A stretch of 64,000 nt of DNA from Heterotrichella gracilis. Its lineage: Eukaryota; Sar; Xanthophyceae; Tribonematales; Xanthonemataceae. The stretch is from assembly GCA_032358255.1 (NCBI GenBank), contig JAULBX010000448.1, forward strand, positions 1-64,000, given 5' to 3'. Both the position numbers and the translations under genes were made by a program. The notes under the pieces were generated by a model, which did no database searches, had not been told where the DNA came from, and saw only the letters and a list, made by a program, of their open reading frames with translations. Below are positions 10,143-22,800 of this stretch, in pieces; positions within the stretch are counted from its first letter, which is position 1; each line of letters opens with the position of its first letter.

Positions 10143-12074
10143 TCAGCGCCCCACGCAGGAGGGCGTGAATGGCGTCAGCAGCGCCACGTCCCAGCGCGCG
10201 TCCTCACAGAACCACACGTCACGCGTGTCTGCCTCCACCCCTGGCCAGTGGTCGTCGGGCACGATGCGCCAGGTGCGGCACCTATCGCACTGCACCCACT
10301 GGTCGGTGCCGGTCTCGGCGATGGGCTCCTCGGGGGGGGGCTGGGGGGCGACGGGGAGGAGGTCCGTCTCGTCGTCCAGCTCAATGTCCTGCATGGGGAG
10401 GGTTGAGGATTAAGGGTTTAAGTATAGAGTTTAGGGGTTGGCTCGAAGTCCTGCAGGGGGAGGGGTGGGTGTAGATGCGAGGGGAGGTGCTAGTGCGTGT
10501 GTGTGCAGCATTGAGTACCTGCATTGCCTCTCACTGAAAACTGGGGCATTTTACCACCTTGCCCACCACCTCAAATTTCACATTTTTCATGATACATCAA
10601 TTCAGATTGATTCTGTAGATGACCCACTGAGGGTTGAAATGATTCCACTGCGGCAATGAGAAAATCTGGATATTCCATGAGATTCTGGATATTTTGGACA
10701 GATTCAGGAGGCGATAAGAGAAGCATGATGCACCCAGCACCAAGCGCATGCTCTTCCACCACCCCGCCGCCGCACCTCGTCCACCGCCGAAGCATTCTTG
10801 CTTGGCTTTGCCGTGCGCACGCGCTGGTAGTACTGCTTGCGGTAGTGCTCCAACGGCTGGTTGTCATACATCACGCTCTTCCACCCGTCATCGCCCTGCT
10901 TGTTGGGGGTCTGTAGGCGTTTGCAGTGGATGGAGAAGGAGGTGGCGGACTGGAACTTCTTGCCTGGGGAGGTGGTGGAGTAATTAATTTAATGCGACAA
11001 TGCGGGTGCAGTGTGCTAGAACTCCTGGCCTAGTATGCATGCACCTGACAAGCCGAGAGTACCGCCAGGTGTGCCATGGATGGTCCTTGCGGCCTGCAAT
11101 GACAGCCCCGCCCACCTTGGTAAATGATCATGCCCTCCTTGGTGAGGTTGGCCAGGTAGGCAGTCCCCTTGTACACCACGCTGATCTTGTTCTTGCCGGG
11201 AACAATCACCCCCGCGTCTATCAGGTCGGCCAGGGTCATGCTGCCGCGCCCCTTCTTGATAACATTCTTCTTGGCCTTCTTGCCACCACCGGACTGCGGC
11301 TCCATGGGCGTGGAGTCATCCAGCGCATCTGCAGGCGTGCATGGGAAGGTTCAGGGTTCACGCATTAGGGTCTACGGTTTAGTAATATGCTGGTGCTCCG
11401 GCCCTTCTTGATCATGTTCTTCTTGGCCTTCTTGCCGCATCCAGACTGCGGCTCCATGGGCGTGGAGTCGTCCAGCGCATCTGCAGCGTGCATGGGAGGA
11501 TTTAGGGTTCAAAGTGTGGGGTTTAGGGTTTGGTAATGTGCGCCCTTATTGATCACATTTGTTCTTGGCTGTACTGCCCCCTCCTGCATCTGCATGTATG
11601 CCTTGCGCTCAACTCGTAGGGATACAAGGTAGGTGTGTATGCGTGCCCCAGTAGTGGGATGCATCCACCAGTGGCCGCCACAACTGCCTTTGTACGCACC
11701 CGGCCTTTGCACATACACCATCTCTGGGTGACAAACAATTTCATCCCTGGGGGACAAACAGTCTCAGTAGAGTACAAGCTTGTATATTGAATATGTACAA
11801 TATGTGCAATATGCGTTCACCCTTGCAGGCAGGATGGGCCCTGCAGGGACGTTTGCAATACCCCTCCTGAAGTGCTGTTCTTACCTTCCGAGATGCGCTG
11901 CCCCAGCTGCAGTATCCTGTGCGTGGTGCCGCTGATGAAGGGGCCCTGCCTCAGGGTGGACAGCGCTAACCGGGGGGGCGGGGCAAAGGACACGCCAGGC
12001 AGGTGCTGCTGGTGGTGCTGCTGCTGGAACTCGTCGATGCCGCTGAAAGCCACAGTCTTGTGCTTCGTGGCCAT
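10143..12074 (-). CDS. RAMA-domain plus CW-zinc-finger protein (putative chromatin reader)
   Basis: Exons: 12074-11885, 11328-11116, 10963-10776, 10388-10143; 278 residues if the stop at 10143 is used. The ATG at 12074 begins MATKHKTVAFSGID. Residues about 97-175 match the RAMA fold: TLADLIDAGVIVPGKNK, the YKGTAYLANLTKEGMIIYQ strands, then FQSATSFSIHCKRLQ and DDGWKSVMY. Residues about 228-276 are a CW zinc finger: WVQCDRCRTWRIVP with paired Cys, then WFCED and a late Cys. An acidic and Pro-rich linker joins the two. CW fingers read histone H3K4 methylation in known proteins; RAMA is found fused to DNA-methylation and JAB/MPN enzymes and in the mammalian 6mA-linked protein MPND. The role here is inference. 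The final Cys sits at the exon end with a possible donor (TGC|GTGGGG), so one more exon may exist. Confidence 0.82.
11400..11500 (-). repeat. Copy of the RAMA-CW exon 2 start
   Basis: It repeats about 11240-11336 (first half of exon 11328-11116 with its acceptor) at high identity, flanked by TTTAGGGTT-type motifs at 11500-11530. It sits upstream of the real exon in the transcription direction. Confidence 0.88.
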
Positions 12075-13529
12075 GGCTGCGCTGCCAGGCTAGGCTGTCA
12101 GGCTACTGGTGTAGTCTACAGGTGCTTTGAGGCTGTGACTGTGCTGTGAGGCTGTGTTGCCGGGCTGTGGGTGCAGGATACCGGCGTTCTTCCAGGCTGT
12201 CACTGACAGTGCAAGGAGACCCTATGGCCAGTCCCTCCCGCTGTCGGGCTGGGAGCTTGACGGGTTGTCTTTACACTGCTGTTGTACAAGTCGAAGCTGC
12301 ACCCGTTCCGTGGCTGTGGGCTGTATAGTGTAGACTGGGCCACGTCTCGAGGTCAACAGTTTGCACCCACACCAAACCCATGTCAGCTCTGTCCCAACCC
12401 TTGTTGTGACCCCAGCTGCGAGGTGGCTTCACCACCCACCTGCAAGAGGAACTCGACATGTTGACATCAACAAACACACTGCTTCTGGCGATTGAACCCT
12501 CATCTTTCCAGCAAGGCCATGCTGCATGAACCCGGTTGAAGAGTGACACTTTAAAACCCAGTAGACACTTGAACCCTGCAGCAATCGTGTCCCACAACAA
12601 AGACACCAAGGCACTTTTCGACGCTGTCAGCCTCTCGACAAGAGAACTTCGAGGGCAAAAGAAGGACACAACCACGTGAAAACGGATGTTACAATGCATG
12701 CATATATGACACGAACCGGCAAAGTTGGTGGATGGAGATGTAGACTGACGTTATCTTCCAAAGACCCCGGCGAGCCAAGCTAGGGGCGTCTACTTTCGTG
12801 CACCGCGCAAAGTGACGAGTTGGAACCTACTGTGCTCGAGAACGTGAGCACGAAAGGCAGTGGCATGCGGTGGTTTCAAAAGCGTTTGAACAAGTCGCAG
12901 CACGATTCACAACCAGAAAAGACACGGTTGACACAGTGTGACGTTGTGCCAACAGCAAACATCCTTATGCACTTCAGGTGAAATCACTGAGGAACCCGCC
13001 TTTCAAAATGGCGGTCGGCGGCGCACCCGCCGTTTCAGTTTGGCATCCACCCAAAACCGCTGTAACTTCACTAAACAGGAGCATAGTCCCCACTAGTTAA
13101 ATCCACCACTCCTCTGTTCGTGTTTCTTTCTTGCAAGAGCACCTGCCTCCTTTGCATGCCCTTCAAAATGTGATGCATGTAAGTGGCACCGCCCACTAGG
13201 CAACCGGGCTACTCCCAGTGTCTCTCCCGGAGACTGGTTTCCTGAATACTTTGTTAACAGCCTCAACATGAAGCAAACGAAAGTCGAGTGGGTGGTTTGC
13301 TGTATGCACCACTGGTACTTGACACCAGCCATATGCATGTATTCTATATTAGTACTACAACCCACTTTGGGTAGTGCCTTGTAGGGTACCTTGCAGCGCA
13401 GCACGCTTTCATGACATAAAAATGAGATCAAATACAGAGCTATAAAGCCTGGCCAGCTACAGCTGTTTCAGTTATCACAGCCCCCAGATAATCAGCCATC
13501 AAGCGGCCCCTCTACAGGGGACCGGAACC
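12075..13529. other. Divergent intergenic region RAMA-CW / DDX20
   Basis: About 1.45 kb with no supported coding region; minus-strand open frames at 12271-12699 and 13093-13431 have no recognisable domain. It lacks TTTAGGG motifs. It presumably holds both promoters. Confidence 0.5.
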
Positions 13530-16500
13530 ATGCGGTCCCGACGGCACCGAACCGCCGACGTGCACTCCACCGCCGCCTCGTTCTCGGAGCTGCTCCTGCC
13601 GCCGGCCATCCTCCGCGGCCTCACGGACCAGGGGTTGGTGCAGCCCTCCCCCGTGCAGCAGCAGGCAATACCGTTGGGAAGGGTTGGGGTGGACCTCCTG
13701 GTGCAGGCGAAGTCGGGCACAGGGAAGACCCTAGTGTACACCGTCATTACCCTAGAGAAGGTCAATTTGGAGGTGCCCATCCCCCAGGTGAGCCGCACCC
13801 CGTGCAGACAGTGGTTTAGGGTTTAGGGTTTAGGGTTCACTATACCCTAGGGTTCGCCACAGCTGGGCTCCTGCGCCTGCAGATCAGATATGTATGTACC
13901 ACAATCATCTTTCAGAATGACCGGGGTCCATGGTCCAGTCACCTCTCTTACCACCCTGGCAACCTCTTGCCAGCACCTAGTGGCATCCACGCCATGGCTC
14001 TAGAGCTCCCCTATGCAGGTGCTGGCCCAAGCACCCATCCCAAGAGATTGCCCTGCAAACCCTATTCATCCTCACTGGAGGTGGTGCTCATCCTTGCCCC
14101 CAACCCAGGAGATTTTACTGCAAACCCCTGCTGCAAACCCTATTCACCCCCACCGCAGGTGCTCATCCTTGCCCCCACCCGGGAGATTGCCCTGCAGAGC
14201 GCCGAGGTGATGGCCACCATAGGCTGCCACCTGGCAGGGCCTGAGCTGCGCATCGGGGTGTTCATAGGAGGGTTCCCGATCGAGGATGACATCCAGTACC
14301 TGCACAGGTGAGGTCAAAGGGCATGCAAATCGCAACCTGCATGTGAGGTGTCTGATGAGGGCCTGGGGGGGATGGCAATGCAGCAAGGTGCACGTGCTGC
14401 CGCCGTTGCGCCAAGGGCATTGCAGCAGCACAACAGGAGTCTAACCAGGCGCATGCAACACTCAGTGCATGTCATGCTTGCGCGCCCATGTGGCCTCTCA
14501 CCTAGGCGCACCCCTTGCCCGCATCTTGGCACCCACAGCCAAAGCTTGGCAACACACACCTGCCCCCTTGGAAGGAGCTTGCATTGTCGAACTTTTTCCC
14601 CCATCCCTCAGGGGCTGCCACGTGGCGGTGGGCACCCCCGGCCGCCTGTGCGCGCTGCTTGAGTCCGGCGCCCTGTCCACCTCGCGCATGCACACCCTGG
14701 TGCTGGATGAGGCGGACAAGCTGCTGGGGGAAAGCTTCAGCCCCGATGTGACGTGGATACATGGCTGCCTGGCGGAGCGGAACCGACAGGTGAGGCTTTT
14801 TTGCAGCCCGGCAACGACAATGGAATCCAGGTGTATGTCAGGTTGTACTCTACATATATCAGTTTTTAATATCAGGGTTTTCGTGGTTCAAGTGACTCTT
14901 GGCGGCGATGGCCTGGCCTTCAGGGCCACCTACTCGCCTGGGACCCTAGCCCTGGCTAAACCCTTAGGTTTTAGGGTTTAGGTGACCCTAAAACCCCCAT
15001 TCATCGTGGGGTGCATCTTGCAGGTGATGGCCTTCAGCGCCACCTACACGCCCGAGACCCTAGCCCTGGCCGAGACCCTAATGACCCGCCCCCACCGGGT
15101 GATGCTGTGTGGGGACACGGTGTCGCTGGTAGGGGTGAGGCAGTACTACAGGCTGGTGGCAGGTGGGGCGGTGGGGGTGGTGGGGGGTGGGTGGGGGGCA
15201 GGGTGGGTGGCCATCGGTATCCTTGTGTGCATCGGAGCTTTGGGTTCCACATAGAGCAATTCTCAATGCAAAGGAAGTTGGTCCTGCACTAGGGAGGCTA
15301 GCAAGGATCTGGATCAACTCGGGAATTGAGATCATGAGCGCAACCGGTGCATGGGCCTGCTTGCATTGTTGCCTCCTGCCCTCAAATTTACCCTCCACTC
15401 CCTTCCAACCTTCCTTCCTCCCTTCCCCCAGGGGCTGCCGGCACCCCCGAGGGCTACCTGGACCGCCTGCCCGCCCTGCTGCACCTGCTGTCCTCCCACC
15501 CCTTCCACCAGGCGGTGGTGTTCTGCAACAGCAAGCCAAGGGCGGAGTGGCTGGCAGGGGAGCTGAGCAAAGCAGGTGGGAGGGGAGGGTGCGCGCGAAT
15601 GGTCAGGGGGGAAGTTGTATTATAGTCCCTTGGAATGGTGGTGGGAGGTTTATGTACCTGCCCCCGCAAACTAATGGTAAAAGCCCCAGGGAGTAAAGAA
15701 GCAAGCAACAACTTTTCCCCCATCTTTTGCACAAGTTCTCAAAACCCTAAACATAAACCATAACCCCTGACCCTCCAACCCTACACCCCCATTGGCGCAG
15801 GCTACCCTTCCGCCCACCTGTCCTCCTCCCAAACCCAAGTGGAGCGCATCGACGCAATGGAATCCCTGAAAGCCTTCCGCCTGCGGGTGGTGGTATCCAC
15901 CGACCTGGTGGCAAGGGGGGTGGACCTGGAGAGGGTGAATTTGGTGGCAAATTTGGACCTCCCGGTGGATGCGGCCACCTACATGCACCGGGTGGGAAGA
16001 ACAGGGCGGTTTGGCACCAGGGGGGTGGCGGTGACATTATTGAATGGGGAGGAGCTGGAGCGGCTGCGGGGGTACCTGGTGGATGTGGCGGGGGGGGAGG
16101 TGAGGGGGGAGGTGAGGGGAGAAGGGAGGGGTGTCTGAGGGCTGTGGCGGGAGGGGCAAAGAGGATGGTGTGATTTGATTTGTGATGGGCGGTGTCAGGG
16201 CAGCTTGCTGCCTTGGGATCATGGCAATCCCAAGACGGGCGGCTGGGTAGGATGGGGCTTGGGAGTGATGCCCTGATATGCTTGTGGTGGGGCTGCGGAG
16301 TGCGCAGAGTAATCGAGTGTTCTTTTAATTCCTTTTGCATCACACGCATTTCATGCAGGCACTCCGCGTTTGAGGAATTCTGCAAGGTCTAGTGTTGGAA
16401 CTGCGACCCTGTAGGAAATGTGGCCATTTAAAAATTATGTGGGATTTTGGTGCCATTTGCTTTCCCCATGTGCCTCAGGTGAGCCCCATGCCTGACCGCA

Positions 16501-18068
16501 TCCCGGAGGAGTACTACCACTACGAGCTGGAAGGGGAGGATAAGGGCGAGGGGCAAGGGGAGGAGTCAGGGGCACCGGAGGGAGGAACCGCTGCAGGCCA
16601 GCAAGGGGGTGATGCCGTTGTGCCTCCGCCCCCACCGCCATTGTTACCCCCACCCCCACCTCCACCCCCACCCCCACCGCCTCCACCGCCTGAACAAGCA
16701 AGCTCGAGCAACCCTGCTAATGGTACGCCCTTCCCCACACATCCGCCACCCCTCTGCCTGTCTGCTGCCCAATGGCCAATCACTACTCTGGCTGCTACGG
16801 TACTGTGGCTGTTCTGCTGGGATGCATGGTACAAGTACAAGAAAGGCCACAAAGCGCCGGCATATGCGTCATACTTTGGACAAGTAAGAACTCACAACCT
16901 GTGTTGCACATGCCCAGGCGTTCCCGGAGCCAACCCCAGCACACCCATCGGGGCTCGCCACAAGGCCGCCAAGCCGCTGCCCCAATGGACCGTGGCGGTG
17001 CTAAACCCTGCCGAGGGTTTGCCCCTTGCCAGCTATGCCAGCACGCCACCTGGCAGCAGTGAGGCGGATGGGGCGGATCCCTACCCAGATGACGGGCTGG
17101 AGGAGTTTGCATTGGCAGCCCTGGGAGGCAAAGGCAGGGGGGAAGAGGAGGCGGGAGGAGGGGAGGAGCAGGGGGCAAATGGTGCAGGGAAGGGGAAGGG
17201 GGGTTTCAGCCCCCCTTACTATGCAGCTTCCCAGCCTCCTCCTGTGTGGCAGGGGGGGGAAGGGGGGGAGGAGGTTGGTGGGGTGGAGGAGCGTGAGTAT
17301 ACCGACGAAGGGTACTACGCGCAAGGGGAGGAGGAAGAAGGGGGTGAGACTGGGGAGGAGTCTCAGACAGAGTGGGAGGGCTTCCCTCCCATCCTCGTCT
17401 CCAGTGGGGTACAGCCCCCGCCTGAGCCTTTCGCCAAGGCCCTGCACCACCACCACCACTACCTTAGGGACCAGGCACCTGAGGCAACACCCCTCTCCCA
17501 GCCCCAGCCCCAGCCGCAGCAATCAGGGCAGCGTGAACCCGAGAGCAGAAACCCTAATGTAGGGTTGGGAGCCGAGCACGCAGCGCAGGATGCGCCGCCA
17601 CCACCTGACAGCACTCACTGGCAGCAGGACGTCAACGCTGGTATCCCATATGCGGGGGAGTGGCCAGCCGATGCGCAGCAGCAGCAGCAACAACAGTACC
17701 ACCAGCCGTATGCGCCCACTTGGCATGGCGATGCGGCGGCGGGCCCAGCGCCATGCGCCAGCGGTGCGGGCCTGAGCCCGGAGCAGGTGGCCACATATGC
17801 CGCGTGGGAGGAGTGGTACCGCCAGGGGGGGTATTATAATTTCCAGGGGGCGGCACCAGCCGCCACCCCCAGCATAGGCGGCGGTGGGTATGGTGGGGCG
17901 GGGGTGGCAGCGGGGGGTGGGCATGGCGGGCCAGCAATGGTGCCTGTGCCGATGAGCCTGCTGCAGCGCTATTTCCAGCTGGAATGGGAGGATTGGAACC
18001 GGAAGTACGAGGCGTGGTATTGGCAGTACCAGGGTGGAGGTGGGGCGCCGACGGGCGCTGGGGGGTAG
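13530..18068 (+). CDS. DDX20: DDX20/Gemin3-like DEAD-box RNA helicase with long W/Y-rich tail
   Basis: Exons: 13530-13787, 14159-14307, 14612-14789, 15024-15162, 15432-15575, 15801-16099, 16479-16722, 16918-18068; 853 residues, all phases consistent. The N-terminal part is a full DEAD-box helicase: Q motif [12 protein letters not shown], motif I AKSGTGKT (60-67), Ia APTREIA, TPGR, DEAD at about 168, [15 protein letters not shown] and HRVGRTGR. The phrases [31 protein letters not shown] and VRQYYRLV fit DDX20/Gemin3, the helicase of the SMN complex that assembles spliceosomal snRNPs. Residues about 390-853 are low complexity: acidic, poly-Pro, a short CAG-type Gln run, and Trp/Tyr-rich ends ([26 protein letters not shown]). 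A 195-base intron (16723-16917) is in frame and stop-free, so the exon could be read through. Orthology is by recognition only. Confidence 0.9.
14014..14158 (+). repeat. Two copies of the DDX20 exon 2 start
   Basis: Segments about 14014-14075 and 14077-14150 repeat the acceptor and exon start (14156-14200). They keep decayed forms of CTCATCCTTGCCCCCACCC and GAGATTGCCCTGCA. The real exon follows directly. Confidence 0.85.
14885..14985 (+). repeat. Copy of the DDX20 exon 4 start ending in TTTAGGG
   Basis: It repeats about 15018-15080 (GATGGCCTTCAGCGCCACCTAC and CCTAGCCCTGGC; here split for brevity) with substitutions and ends in CCCTTAGGTTTTAGGGTTTAGG just before the genuine intron end. It is missing an exact SAT motif. 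Confidence 0.85.
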
Positions 18069-19810
18069 TGTGAAGTGCAGGGGGGGGGTAGCGAGCGGAG
18101 AAGGCGAAATGGGCGGAACCCATTGAGTGTATCACCCGGTCTTCTGTCTGTGTTTGCTACACAGCATTTGCAACTTGGGTCTGCGGCGACAATGGCTTGG
18201 CCCGTAGGGGTATTGGGGGACCCTAGGCAGATGCTGCACCATATCGTGGTATTTTTGTTTCAACGGTTTTGGAATTTCAGTTTTGGTGGTTGTGGTGCTG
18301 TACAGCCGGTTATTTTGATAATGCAAGTGCTGGTTATGGTCCAAACCCTGTCCTCCCTGTGAATTCATATGCATGCATGTCAACCCTGAATCCAGAAAGA
18401 AAAAACAGAGGCCCGGCCCTGTCTTGCGCCGTGTGTCAGGCATATCGTGTGTCTCCCTGCAAACCGTGTGTGCTGCAGGAGAACTGCCTGCGAGCAGTTT
18501 GCCGGGCAGCGGATGAACTGCGCCGCCAGTGGTGATTTGTGCGCATGAGAGAGCAACCCTTGCTATAGAGTGCGTGCTTGACGAAGCTCCAGGATAAAAC
18601 AGTGGTGCACAAAGGTTGCGTGTGGTGAAGAGAAGGTTGCAAGCGCTTCGTGAACCTTGAGAATCACCTCTGGGCATGGGTGTAGGATGTGACGCATGCA
18701 GCAACGCACTTGTATTAACACACTAAAGGAACAAGTATGGACACTTCCAGTGTCAGCTGGCAAGAACTGCGCAGCGTGATGCAAGCGTGCAGCCCACTGG
18801 GCAGTAGTGGGAGTGGTCCTTCTGGATTGGGGTCAGATTGGATAGGTGTGCCAAGCGTAACAAGAAGTTTGGGGGGCACACCCGTCACCTAAGGAGGTGA
18901 ACGTTCCGCTCATCATATGTATGAACCAGAAGGATAAGGGTGCAAACCTCCAACTGGCGCTTATGTACCACAGCCAACTTTGCCAGCATCAGTTTGCAAT
19001 GAGGTAAACACCCCGTTAGTTTCCCACCAACTCCTCACCTTGTTGGTTGACCAAATTATTTGCAGATTTGCAAAATAAAGGACACAAACGCCCCTTTGAT
19101 TATCACCACCGCCGGTGCTTTGAGAAAACGATGAAAAGCACAGTGCCAAAGTACACTGCCTGCCAACGGTTCATTTTCTGCGGGCCCGGAATGCCCCCTG
19201 GCATGTCTGCAGCAGTTGACTGATAACAGCTACGGTCTACCACGTCGTGGGTATAGACTTTGTGTCACGGCAGCGGTCTGTGTAGTGACCACTTATTATA
19301 TCACTGATCAATCGGGCTGAGCGCACTGAGTGCTTGCTGGTAGCCCATGGACCAGCCAATGATAGCTAATGTGGCTCTGTGCTAAACAGCGACTCAAATG
19401 ACGAGCGTTGCCAGTGTTGAAAGCTGCAGCGGTTACAATTGGTAGAGAAAGCACGAGGACAAAGTTATGCGGTAGAAGAGGGGTTGCTGAACTGGGGCGG
19501 TTGGCTGCTGGGCATGTTGCACAACCCTCCAGGGTCACAAGCGAGGACTCATGCTGTCAGTACAGGACGCAACGGGTACTGTGTCACAGTCTTTTGGTGC
19601 CAAGCGTACAGAAAAATGTAACTTGTTTGGCTAAGTCTCTGAGCAACAAGCTCTTTCCCTGCTACCTCTAGGCGCCAAGATCTAGACAGGGATTTGCCTA
19701 CCGATGCTAAGTGGATGGGCTGCACGCAGTGAAAGTGCATTTATCCTACGATATAAAATAGCAAGAAATTTAAACAACTAAAATTGGCGCTCCTGGTGTA
19801 CATCCTCAGC
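18069..19810. other. Convergent region DDX20 / CDC45
   Basis: About 1.7 kb of 3' flanks. A 190-codon minus-strand open frame (18132-18704) has no family resemblance and was rejected. I see nothing else supportable. Confidence 0.45.
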
Positions 19811-22800
19811 CTACACCACACGCTCACCCGCCCGCACTGCGATGAGGGCTGTGACGAAGCGCGAGGCGTTGTCTTTCTTGAACTGCAAGCCACAAACCAC
19901 CCATAAAAAACAGCAGGTGCTGGCTCTGTGTGCGCGCCTGGGTGCATGGCTGCACACCAATCCATGGCTGTGCCCTCATGACGCAACGGCATGTGCATTT
20001 ACCACACCACAGTGCAAAGTCATAGCCACGTGGGATCAATAGGTGGTTCAAACACTGCCAGGAAAGAGCTGCTTGGCGCAGCATGTGCAAGACTGACTGC
20101 CATTCTGGCTGCATTGTGAAATGCATGTAACTTACTGACACTGCACAGTGGTCCATGAGGAATGCTCACCTTGACGATGTTCTCATCAAACGTGGGCTGA
20201 TACTCCATTTCCAGGTACTCCATCGCGCCCTCAAAGGCGGTGCCCCATGTGTTGCGCTGCGACACACACACACACATCTGTCAGGCCATGCGCACCTCCC
20301 CCAAATCAAACGCTACACATGGTGCACATGTAGCTTGAGGACCAAATCGATTAGCATCAGTAATCAGCAGTAGCCCATTTGCAATGCAATCCAGACGTAC
20401 ACTCTCCTTGGGTTGCCTGGAGAAAGGTGCCGCGTGATAACCAGTGCTGCAGTCGCCAGGCCCTACCTCGTTTGGAGTTGGGATGCCAACGGCATACACC
20501 ATGCCATCCTCAGTGGCTGGGCTGATGATGACCACCGATTGCAGCTTGGATGTTATCCTAAAGTGCGCATACTGGAAGAAGGAGGCCAGTCGGGACAAGG
20601 ACTGGCCGTTCAGCTGCACAGCACATCGAGCAAGGGTTAGCAAGTCAGCCATGTTGACTATTAGTTAATCAATTGCAAGCATACCAGCAGTACAGCGAGG
20701 GTAGCACATTTTCACCCTTGTGCAGCTTGCACCACTGAGCTGTGTCTTGGCAGGCCCTGCCAGCATGTGCAATCTGAAGATCCGTGGTGACCAGGGGCAT
20801 CCGTGTCAGTGACATTCCATGAATGACTTGGGCAAGACAGGTACCACACCAGCAACGCTCATGACAATGCGCCCCGGTGGTTTGCAGGCTGCACACAACT
20901 TCCAAAATTTGACCCATACGGGGCACCCAACATGTTGCATGCACTTCCCGCCAGTGCAGGGGTATCCCTGGCCATCGTACCAGCAGCCTGGCAGCGGTGA
21001 CATTTATACGACCAAGCTTGCACCCATAAATCCCCATAACATGTGGGATAGAGTGGTCGGACATCCATGTTCACTTTTTGGCACTGGACATGGCACGCGT
21101 ACCAGCAGCCTGGCGGTGGTGAAGTCCTTTGCAGACAGGTCATACATGACCACGTTGATCTTCCGCTGGTACCTCCCCATGGCCCCCAGCAGCACCAGGC
21201 CCCCGTCCAGCATGAGCGCCTTCTGCATCTTCTTGGCCAGCTGGATGCCAGTGGACAGCCAGTCATCGGGGTCCCGGGGGTTCAGAGCCGCGCACGCGTT
21301 GCTGCAAAGAACCAGGGCGGGGTGGGTGTCAGTGGGTGATTGTTAGTGGATGCTGAAGTGCACATGAAACGCGGGTTCTGCGCCGCGCAGGCGTTGCTGC
21401 AATGCAGCGCAGGGTGGGTGCCAGTAGGTTGTGGCCAGGGTGGTTGTCTGTGAGTGTCGAAGTGCAGGAACGTGAATTGTGCGTAGGGAATGCATCGCGA
21501 TACGATGCAGCTTGAGGGAGACGGGTTGATGGGTGAAATGAGTGTTTTTGTTGCTTACACGTTGCTATAGGCTACATGCTGTAGAGTTTCGCCACCAGCA
21601 AACAGTCTCAGGGCAGCAGTTTGGCGCAAACCCCATTTAAATGCGCCACCTGTATGGTGCACATTGGCACAAATCCCCAGTGCAAACTGTCACACTTACT
21701 TGAACCTCTCTGCAGGCAAGCCGTTCATGCTGTCTGATGAGTCCAAGATGGCTGTGACAGCCATGGCCACGTCCTGCGCCATGTACTTGCAGGAGTAGCC
21801 GTCCTGCATCATGAAGGACTTGAACATGGCGTCGCTGATGCGGAACTGGGGCCCGTACTCCTGCAGCCGCTCAGCCAGAACAGACTTGTGGATGGTCTTC
21901 ATGGTGGCTGCACCGGAGGCCAAGCAAGTGCGTGTCAGTAACAACCATGGTGGCTGCGAGGGAAGCCAAGCAATCGCATGTCCGTAACCGTCTCCAGTGC
22001 TCCAGATAGTTTACTGCGCTACCTCCATGACTCTGAAACCATCATTGCTAAGCAATTTGGTGATGGCTAGTTTTGCTGTATTCTTTTCATGCCTGTTTTC
22101 ATACTTATGAATTTGATGGGATTAAATTTCCAATATTTTGAGGTGTACTTTTTCAAATTGCTCAAGTTGACAGTTCCTTTAAGTGTAGGAACTCAGGTCT
22201 GTGGCGATTTGGTCAAGGCTGTGAGCACATGTAGCTGTGGTATCTAGCTGCTGACTCACCCCATGGCCCCTTTGCCTGCTGTATGGGTATGCCCATCATG
22301 GCCATGAGGCACTCCACGTTGCGCTTGCCCTTGCCCGTCCACGTCTGCAGCCTGGTGCTGACATACGTGCTGTTGATCATGGCGTCGAACAGCGTCCACT
22401 CCCGCAGCAAAGGGAACCTAAAGTCCTCCTCGGGGCTGCACGAGGAAATGCCATGATTAGGATTCAGTGGTAGGGTTTAGCACTGGCCACGCCAGGCACT
22501 CCAGTAGAAGGTGCCTCCCAAAGTGTCTACTACAGTATGCGCCCAAATACTACCTCCAGCCCAGGTGCACGTACCAGAAGTGGCCATACACAGCCTTGTT
22601 GATGACAGTGTTGTCCTCCAGCACCTCTGTTGTTTCTTGGTCAGCATACCCCGAGCTGATGATCTGCAGGGAGTGACCACGCGCCCACTTAGCTTGTGAA
22701 TGTGCACTGCAGGACGTGTAGGCCAAGAACGAGGTTTGTGTGCACCATACCCTAAACCCTACCTCGCGTTCAATCTCCTGCCGGTACTCCTCGTAGCGCT

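Noticed and set aside
18132-18704. 190-codon open frame on the minus strand
   Set aside because: No recognisable domain, overlaps the DDX20 3' flank, and its composition is unlike the confirmed exons.
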